This document shows, piece after piece, positions 1 through 5,212 of a DNA stretch of 5,212 nucleotides. The notes under the pieces were generated by a model. It worked only from the letters and a program-made list of their open reading frames with translations. It had not been told where the DNA came from and ran no database searches. Within the stretch, counting starts at the first letter, position 1. Every line of letters starts with the position of its first letter. The position numbers and the translations under genes are program-made. Source of the stretch: JBFLYZ01 sp040756415 (GTDB lineage: Bacteria; Bacteroidota; Bacteroidia; JADZBD01); contig JBFLYZ010000114.1 of NCBI GenBank assembly GCA_040756415.1, positions 1 to 5,212 on the forward strand. Reading direction: 5' to 3'.

Positions 1-1500
1 TCGCTCAGCAGGCAGGAAAAACGTTATTTCCGCATGCATGCCTCGTTTCAGAGCGAGTACATCCGCCTTTTCGATACCATCTCTTCCATGAAGAGCTATG
101 ATGAGGAAGCGCTGAAAAAGCGCATGAGGGGCCAGTTATCTCCCCAGCGGCTGCCAGCGGTAAAGAACTACCTCTACAAAAGCATACTCGAAAGTTTAAC
201 GCGGTTTCATGAAGGAAAGAGTGCCGATTCGCTTTTATGCGAATGGCTGAAACAGGTCGAGCTGTTGTATATCAAATCGCTGTTCCCGCAATGCATGAAG
301 CTGATCGGGCGGGCTAAAAAGCTGGCTTTGCGGCACGAGAAGTTCACCCGCCTGCTCGACCTACTGGAATGGGAAAAAATGGTTCATATCGCCATGCGCT
401 ATTCGGAGCTGGACCGGAAAAAGCTCAAGCGCATCCATGCCGGTGAGCAGGACCTGCTGAAGCGGATCGGCAGCGAGCGCATCTCGGTGTTCCACGGCCT
501 TGAGCTCTCGCTTATTGTGCAGAGCAAGGGGTTTACGAGCAATAAGGATACGCTCCGCAGGATGAGCGGGATCATGAAGCGTACGGTCATGCGCGATGAT
601 TACCGGCACAGTTCTTTTCGCTCCCGCCTCTTCGCCCTGAGCTCGCAGACCACCTACCACCTGATCACGGGCAACCTGGAAAAAAGCCTGCATTACGCGG
701 GCAGGCGTATAGCCCTTATGGAGCGCAATCCCGGGCGGCTGCGCGATGAGGTGATGGGCTATATTCAGAGCGTTAACAATTACATCATTACCTGCGAGCA
801 CATGGGCGGCCGTCACGATGATATCGAGCGTGCAATCGTCCGGCTCCAGCGATTGAAAGAAGAGGGGTACGTTGTGCAGGAGAACGCAGCGCTGCGCCTT
901 TTCCTGGTGCTCAACGCCCGTAAATGCGGCTTCTACATTGCTACGGCACGCTTTGAAGAGGCTAAAGGGCTGGAAAGGGAGATCGAGAGCGGCCTGGACC
1001 GGTACCGGAGCTCGGTCAGCGATCACGACCGTATCGTTTTCTGCTATTTCATGGCCTACCTGTTCTTCGGAAATGGCGATCACGGAAGCGCTACCCGCTG
1101 GCTGAACCGCATCATACAGCATCCCTTCGGACGTACGCGCGAAGACCTGCAGGCGCTGGCGCGCATCCTGGCCCTGCTGATCAATTACGACAAGGGCAAT
1201 GAAGATTACCTTATTTACCTGTTGCCGGCCACCGCCAAGTTCCTGCGCCAGAAAAAGCAGCTTTTTGCTTTCGAAAAGGTGATCATCCGCGCCCTGCGCC
1301 ACCTGGTGAGCAGGCGCCCCGAAGGAAAGGAGAGAACCGAAAGCTTTGTGAGCATGAAAGAGCAGCTTGGCCGGCTGGCGGAGGACAAGCATACGCGTAA
1401 AATGCTTAGCCACTTCGATTTCGACTCCTGGCTGAACAGCAAGATCAACGGGCAGCCGTTTGCTAAGATTGCGCGGGAAAAGGCCGGCCGAAAAGTTTGA
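1..1500 (+). CDS. TPR-like alpha-helical protein of unknown function, 5'-partial
   Basis: I do not recognise a named family. The frame is open from base 1 (499 visible residues) and has no ATG, GTG or TTG before the ATG at 34. The 11 residues ahead of that Met (SLSRQEKRYFR) run smoothly into the following helix and resemble, from memory, the N-terminal block of Bacteroidota hypothetical proteins that begin near 'LSKSEKRYFK'. The true start is therefore probably upstream of the window and Met34 is internal. The visible product is rich in Arg, Lys and Leu and looks helical throughout. Successive amphipathic helix pairs (for example visible residues 51-66 and about 78-150, with Trp, Leu, Tyr and Ala at regular spacing) suggest TPR-like solenoid repeats, that is, a protein-interaction scaffold. 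I see no signal peptide, membrane segment, nucleotide-binding loop or catalytic motif, so a cytoplasmic location is inferred. The C-terminus is basic and ends at TGA 1498-1500, overlapping the next gene's promoter. The coding call is strong; the function is open. Confidence 0.85.
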   Translation, partial: SLSRQEKRYFRMHASFQSEYIRLFDTISSMKSYDEEALKKRMRGQLSPQRLPAVKNYLYKSILESLTRFHEGKSADSLLCEWLKQVELLYIKSLFPQCMKLIGRAKKLALRHEKFTRLLDLLEWEKMVHIAMRYSELDRKKLKRIHAGEQDLLKRIGSERISVFHGLELSLIVQSKGFTSNKDTLRRMSGIMKRTVMRDDYRHSSFRSRLFALSSQTTYHLITGNLEKSLHYAGRRIALMERNPGRLRDEVMGYIQSVNNYIITCEHMGGRHDDIERAIVRLQRLKEEGYVVQENAALRLFLVLNARKCGFYIATARFEEAKGLEREIESGLDRYRSSVSDHDRIVFCYFMAYLFFGNGDHGSATRWLNRIIQHPFGRTREDLQALARILALLINYDKGNEDYLIYLLPATAKFLRQKKQLFAFEKVIIRALRHLVSRRPEGKERTESFVSMKEQLGRLAEDKHTRKMLSHFDFDSWLNSKINGQPFAKIAREKAGRKV

Positions 1501-1526
1501 TTTTCTCTTTTTTTGCCTTACTTTTA
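1496..1526 (+). promoter_or_regulatory. Bacteroidota-type promoter for the protease gene (TTTG-N19-TACTTTTA)
   Basis: TTTG at 1496-1499 serves as the -33 element. After a 19-base spacer, TACTTTTA at 1519-1526 serves as the -7 element. The known Bacteroidota primary-sigma consensus is TTTG, about 19-21 bases, then TAnnTTTG; only the last base differs here. Transcription would start near 1531-1534, leaving a leader of about 20 bases before ATG 1553. The -33 element covers the stop codon of the upstream gene. There is no purine-rich Shine-Dalgarno sequence before ATG 1553, only A-rich sequence around 1535-1545, which is usual in this phylum. This is assigned by motif and spacing only. Confidence 0.55.
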
Positions 1527-1552
1527 GTACCGTCAAACCAAATAATCTGCCC

Positions 1553-4500
1553 ATGCTTAAAAACTACACTGCCGCGCTTGTCATATTACTGCTTTGCTCC
1601 ACCGGCCTGATACGGGCTGCCGAGGAGAAATACGGTATCCTGCTGAATTCGGCCACCATCAGCCCGAAAGAGAACCTCCAGGAGTATATCCAGTCTCCGG
1701 CCATAACCGAGGCTGAGCTGGTCAGCGGGGTCTATTTCCGCTACGTGCAATTCCGTGAGATCCCTTCTACGGAAGAAAAGGAAAAGATGAAATCGGCCGG
1801 CATGGAGCTGCTCGATTATCTTCCCAATTACACCTTTGTAGCGGCATTCGTGAAGGATTTTGACCTTAACCAGCTTTCTGCATGGAACATCCGCTCGGTG
1901 CTTCATATCGCACCCACTTTCAAGCTGAGCATGCAACTGGCCAATAACAGCATTCCCGGGGAAGCCAAGGTTGAGGACGGAAAATTGCTGGTCAACATAG
2001 TTTATTATGCCATACTCGATGACAGCGAGGTGCTTCTCGCGGTTGAAAAGATCTATGATGTGGTGCACCAGGACCTGATCGCCAATGTGATCACTGCCAA
2101 GGTGCCCCAGGAGCAGATCCTGGCCTTTGCGGGGAACCATTTTATTGCCAGCATCGAGCCGGTGAATCCTTCAGAAAAAGAGGATCTGCTCAACCGCAGC
2201 CTGCACCGTTCCAATGTCATCTCATCCGACTGGAGCGGGGGCCGCCAATACAACGGGCAGGGGGTAAGCGTAATGCTGCAGGACGATGGGATGATCGGTC
2301 CGCATATCGACTATACCGGAAGACTGGTACATTATATCAGCACCAACAGCGGCAACCATGGCGATCACTGCGGAGGCATCATCATGGCCGCGGGTAACCT
2401 CGATCCCACCGCCAAAGGCATGGGATGGGGCGCCACCATTTACGTTTACGGTGCTTCTCCTTCTTACCCGGGCTTCGACAGTATCTATAACCATTATGTA
2501 CTGCACGGTATCGTGATCACGTCTACCTCGTACAGTAACGGCTGCAATGCGGGCTATACTTCGCTTGCCCAGGAGCTGGACATGCAGACCCTGCAGATGA
2601 ACTCGCTCATCCACGTGTTCTCGGCCGGCAACAGCGGTACTTCTGACTGCGGCTATGGTGCGGGAGCGGGCTGGGCAAACGTTACCGGTGGACATAAAGT
2701 AGGAAAGAACGTGATCGCGGTGGGTAACCTCGATTATACTGACGCGCTGAACACATCGAGCAGCCGCGGTCCGGCCCATGACGGGCGCCTCAAGCCGGAG
2801 GTTTGCGGAATGGGAACGAACGTTTATTCGACCATGGACCCTAACGATTACCAGTTCCTTACGGGCACCTCCATGTCCTGCCCGGGGGTTTCGGGAACCT
2901 TTTCACAGCTTTACCAGGCCTACCGCAGCCTGAACGGGAACCAGAACCCGCGCTCGGACCTGATGAAGGCCATTATGATGAACTCGGCCGATGACCTGGG
3001 CAATCCCGGCCCGGATTACCGTTTCGGCTACGGCCGCATCAACGCGCTGAAGGGCGTGAAATACATCGAGCAGAACCGGTTTATGTTCGGCAGTGTTTCC
3101 CAGGGTAACACCAACAACCATACGATCACGGTACCTTCCGGCACTTCGCAGGTGAAGATCATGGTGTACTGGCACGATTACCAGGCAGCGGTAAATGCCA
3201 GCGTGGCACTGGTCAATAACCTGAACATGCAGGTGATCGATCCTACTTCAGCTACCTTCAACCCATGGATACTCGATTACACGCCCAACCCGACCAACCT
3301 CAACGCGAACGCGGTGCGCGGGATCAACATCCGCGATAACCACGAGCAGGTGACCATCGATAACCCGGTGGCCGGCACCTATACCATCACCATCAATGGC
3401 GCTGTAGTGCCCCAGGGCCCGCAGAACTACGTGATCGTGTATGAATTTATCGATAACAGCGTAACGGTCATCTATCCCATGGGCGGAGAAGGGCTCGTGC
3501 CCGGATCGCAGGAAAGCATTCGCTGGGATGCGCATGGAAACACCGGAACATTCAACGTAGAATATTCGACCAATAACGGAAGCACCTGGAACACGATCAA
3601 TGCCAGCGTGGCCGGCACCCAGCGCTATGTGAACTGGACCCCGCCTGCCGTTGTTACCGGCCAGGCCCTGGTGCGCGTAACACGCAATACGCAGAGCGAT
3701 GTGAGCGATGCCAACTTTTCCATCATCGGTGTTCCGCAGAACATACAGGTGAGCTGGGCCTGCCCGGATTCACTGCTGCTCACCTGGAATGCCGTTACGG
3801 GAGCCACGGGTTACGAAATCTATAAGCTGGGCAATATGTATATGGATTCTATCGGCACTTCAGCCACCACCAGCTTTGTGGTAACCAACGTGCCTTCTAC
3901 GGGCACCTATTGGTTCAGCGTGCGCGCATTGGGACCGCAGAACTGTGAAGGACGCAGGGCGATAGCTATCCAGAAGACTCCGGGCGTCTTCAACTGCCCC
4001 ATCGCCATCGATGCCTCCGTGAGCAATGTCAATCAGCCATCCGGCACGCTGAACACCTGCATGAACCCGTCCGGCACACCGGTAACCATCCTGCTGACGA
4101 ATCCCGGAAGCACCGCCATCTCCAACATACCCGTGCATTATAAGATCAATAACGGAACACCGGTAAATGAAACCTACACCGGCTCGCTGGCGCCAATGGC
4201 TTCTGCCCTCTATACCTTTACCGCCCTAGCCAACCTGGGAACACCAGGCAACTATACGATAACGGCATGGAGCACCTATACCAATGACGGCAACCTGTAT
4301 AACGATACCAGCCTTACCGGTGTGACCGTGGTAAACGGCACGGCAGTGAACCTGCCCTGGTCGGAAGACTTCGAGAGCTTCACGCTTTGCGCTACCACAA
4401 CCAACTGCGGCACTACCAACTGCACCATGGCTAACGGATTGAGGAACGAGCCCAACAATACGTACGATGATATAGACTGGCGCACCTCGCAGGGCTCAAC

Positions 4501-5170
4501 GCCTTCGGCAAATACAGGTCCTGACCTGGATGCGGTACCGGGTACTTCAACAGGTAATTATGTGTACACGGAAGCTTCAGCCTGTTTCGGTTATGAGGCC
4601 AAACTGCTTACTCCCTGCATCAGCCTGGCCGGCACGCAGAACCCCGTGTTCACGTTCCGTTATCACATGTTCGGTGCGGATATGGGCACCTTGCATGTGG
4701 ATGTGCTTGCCGGTGGGGTATGGAACAATGACGTGATTCCTGCCGTGAGCGGCAATCAGGGAACAGGCTGGCTGACAGGAACGGTTCCTCTCAACGCGTA
4801 TATAGGACAAACGGTGGTGGTCCGTTTCCGCGGCATTACCGGTGTGGATTACACCAGCGATATGGCCCTGGATGGATTTTCGGTAAGCGATATCGTAGGC
4901 ATGAACCAGGAAATGCTGGCCGCCAATGTTTCCCTGTATCCTAACCCGAGCAATGGCCTGTTCAACCTGAATGTAAATAATATAGCGGCAGGTAACGTAA
5001 AGATATCGGTGAAAGACATGCTGGGCAGGGAAGTGTACAGCGCTGATATGGGAAATGGCCCTGTTATCTCATCGCAGATCGATCTTTCTGCCTGCGCGGA
5101 TGGTATTTACAATCTTACCGTAACGATCGGGGAGAACCAGTATACGGTGAAGCTGAGCAATATAAAATAA
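1553..5170 (+). CDS. Secreted KP-43-like S8 serine protease with Kre9/Ig-, FN3-, CARDB- and MAM-like domains and T9SS sorting tail
   Basis: Predicted extracellular subtilisin-family endopeptidase of 1205 residues. Residues 1-23 form a Sec signal peptide (Lys3, hydrophobic core 7-20, cleavage near Ala22/Ala23). Residues 24 to about 225 resemble the KP-43 propeptide, with a 'YVQF...GMELLDYLPNYTF' section and a second 'ILAFAGNHFIASIEP' section. The S8 domain covers about 233-505: Asp244 (DDG), His269 (HGDH), oxyanion Asn360 (SAGNSG) and nucleophile Ser440 (GTSMS) are all present. Residues 510-634 match the KP-43 C-terminal beta-barrel. Then come a Kre9/Ig-like domain (637-725, YPMGGE at its start), an FN3-like domain (727-808), a CARDB-like domain (821-931) and a MAM-like domain (934-1113, DW at 975-976). 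The T9SS type A tail covers 1127-1205 (LYPNPSNG, LGREVY, DGIYNLTV, terminal Lys). ATG 1553 is preferred to the in-frame ATG 1460, which lies inside the upstream gene and would put 31 residues ahead of the signal peptide. The substrate is unknown. The S8 and T9SS calls are firm; the CARDB and MAM calls are by resemblance. Confidence 0.95.
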   Translation: MLKNYTAALVILLLCSTGLIRAAEEKYGILLNSATISPKENLQEYIQSPAITEAELVSGVYFRYVQFREIPSTEEKEKMKSAGMELLDYLPNYTFVAAFVKDFDLNQLSAWNIRSVLHIAPTFKLSMQLANNSIPGEAKVEDGKLLVNIVYYAILDDSEVLLAVEKIYDVVHQDLIANVITAKVPQEQILAFAGNHFIASIEPVNPSEKEDLLNRSLHRSNVISSDWSGGRQYNGQGVSVMLQDDGMIGPHIDYTGRLVHYISTNSGNHGDHCGGIIMAAGNLDPTAKGMGWGATIYVYGASPSYPGFDSIYNHYVLHGIVITSTSYSNGCNAGYTSLAQELDMQTLQMNSLIHVFSAGNSGTSDCGYGAGAGWANVTGGHKVGKNVIAVGNLDYTDALNTSSSRGPAHDGRLKPEVCGMGTNVYSTMDPNDYQFLTGTSMSCPGVSGTFSQLYQAYRSLNGNQNPRSDLMKAIMMNSADDLGNPGPDYRFGYGRINALKGVKYIEQNRFMFGSVSQGNTNNHTITVPSGTSQVKIMVYWHDYQAAVNASVALVNNLNMQVIDPTSATFNPWILDYTPNPTNLNANAVRGINIRDNHEQVTIDNPVAGTYTITINGAVVPQGPQNYVIVYEFIDNSVTVIYPMGGEGLVPGSQESIRWDAHGNTGTFNVEYSTNNGSTWNTINASVAGTQRYVNWTPPAVVTGQALVRVTRNTQSDVSDANFSIIGVPQNIQVSWACPDSLLLTWNAVTGATGYEIYKLGNMYMDSIGTSATTSFVVTNVPSTGTYWFSVRALGPQNCEGRRAIAIQKTPGVFNCPIAIDASVSNVNQPSGTLNTCMNPSGTPVTILLTNPGSTAISNIPVHYKINNGTPVNETYTGSLAPMASALYTFTALANLGTPGNYTITAWSTYTNDGNLYNDTSLTGVTVVNGTAVNLPWSEDFESFTLCATTTNCGTTNCTMANGLRNEPNNTYDDIDWRTSQGSTPSANTGPDLDAVPGTSTGNYVYTEASACFGYEAKLLTPCISLAGTQNPVFTFRYHMFGADMGTLHVDVLAGGVWNNDVIPAVSGNQGTGWLTGTVPLNAYIGQTVVVRFRGITGVDYTSDMALDGFSVSDIVGMNQEMLAANVSLYPNPSNGLFNLNVNNIAAGNVKISVKDMLGREVYSADMGNGPVISSQIDLSACADGIYNLTVTIGENQYTVKLSNIK

Positions 5171-5194
5171 AGCGAATCCTGTTCCGCGGGCGGG

Positions 5195-5212
5195 GCGCCG
5201 CATCAGCAGCGC
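5195..5212 (+). terminator. Possible hairpin after the protease gene, cut by the window edge
   Basis: GCGCCGC (5195-5201) can pair with GCAGCGC (5206-5212) around a four-base ATCA loop, with one C-A mismatch. It lies 24 bases after the TAA at 5168-5170, where an intrinsic terminator would be expected. The window ends on the last paired base, so neither a T-tract nor a longer stem can be seen. In GC-rich sequence a stem this short may be chance. Confidence 0.25.

Noticed and set aside
1482..1517. Intrinsic terminator between the two genes (GGCCGGCC palindrome followed by a T-run)
   Set aside because: The palindrome at 1482-1489 has no loop, and the seven T at 1508-1514 lie 18 bases further on. 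A GGC/GCC pairing across the gap uses the T-run inside the stem and contains mismatches, so no convincing terminator remains.
1460..1552. In-frame upstream start (ATG 1460) for the protease
   Set aside because: It would overlap the preceding gene by 41 bases, lie upstream of the proposed transcription start, and place a 31-residue extension before a clean signal peptide that begins at ATG 1553.
361..1554. A 397-codon open frame on the - strand, antisense to the helical protein gene
   Set aside because: Its translation is low in complexity (Ala, Val, Leu, Gln, His) with no recognisable motif, and it covers a well-supported gene on the + strand. Long antisense frames are common where codon usage is GC-rich, so it is treated as a shadow.
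1553..1621. Lipoprotein signal (LLLC with Cys15)
   Set aside because: The residue before Cys15 is Leu, whereas a lipobox needs Gly, Ala or Ser there. A standard signal peptidase I site near Ala22/Ala23 fits better, and the T9SS tail already explains surface delivery.
2222..2779. Long - strand open frame across the protease catalytic domain, and similar shorter ones at 1586-2140 and 3860-4138
   Set aside because: These lie opposite conserved S8 and adhesion-domain sequence, show no domain or start signal of their own, and are explained by codon bias in the + strand gene.

Overview
The window carries two genes on the + strand and almost nothing else. It looks like Bacteroidota DNA of moderate GC, by eye in the low-to-mid 50s percent. 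Three signs agree: a C-terminal type IX secretion system (T9SS) sorting domain, which is essentially confined to this phylum; a promoter of the Bacteroidota form TTTG-N19-TAnnTTT; and a start codon with no Shine-Dalgarno sequence in front of it. I cannot name a genus.

Layout: positions 1-1500 hold the 3' part of a gene for a basic, all-helical, TPR-like cytoplasmic protein of unknown function. Its reading frame is already open at base 1, so its true start lies outside the window. Positions 1501-1552 are a short T-rich gap. A promoter begins on the last codons of the first gene and should start transcription about 20 bases before the next gene. Positions 1553-5170 encode a complete 1205-residue secreted multidomain serine protease: signal peptide, KP-43-like propeptide, subtilisin (S8) catalytic domain with an intact triad, a KP-43-type beta-barrel, a string of adhesion-like beta domains (Kre9/Ig-like, FN3-like, CARDB-like, MAM-like) and a T9SS type A sorting tail. 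Positions 5171-5212 are the start of the downstream spacer, with a possible hairpin cut by the window edge.

Nothing shows that the two genes work together: the first product is probably cytoplasmic and unrelated, and the protease has its own promoter. The protease is expected to cross the inner membrane by Sec, cross the outer membrane by T9SS, and degrade or process extracellular protein, with the middle domains perhaps holding it to substrate or to the cell surface. I see no RNA gene, mobile element, CRISPR array or phage feature. This looks like an ordinary chromosomal region rather than a new system; the points worth checking are details of the protease and its promoter.
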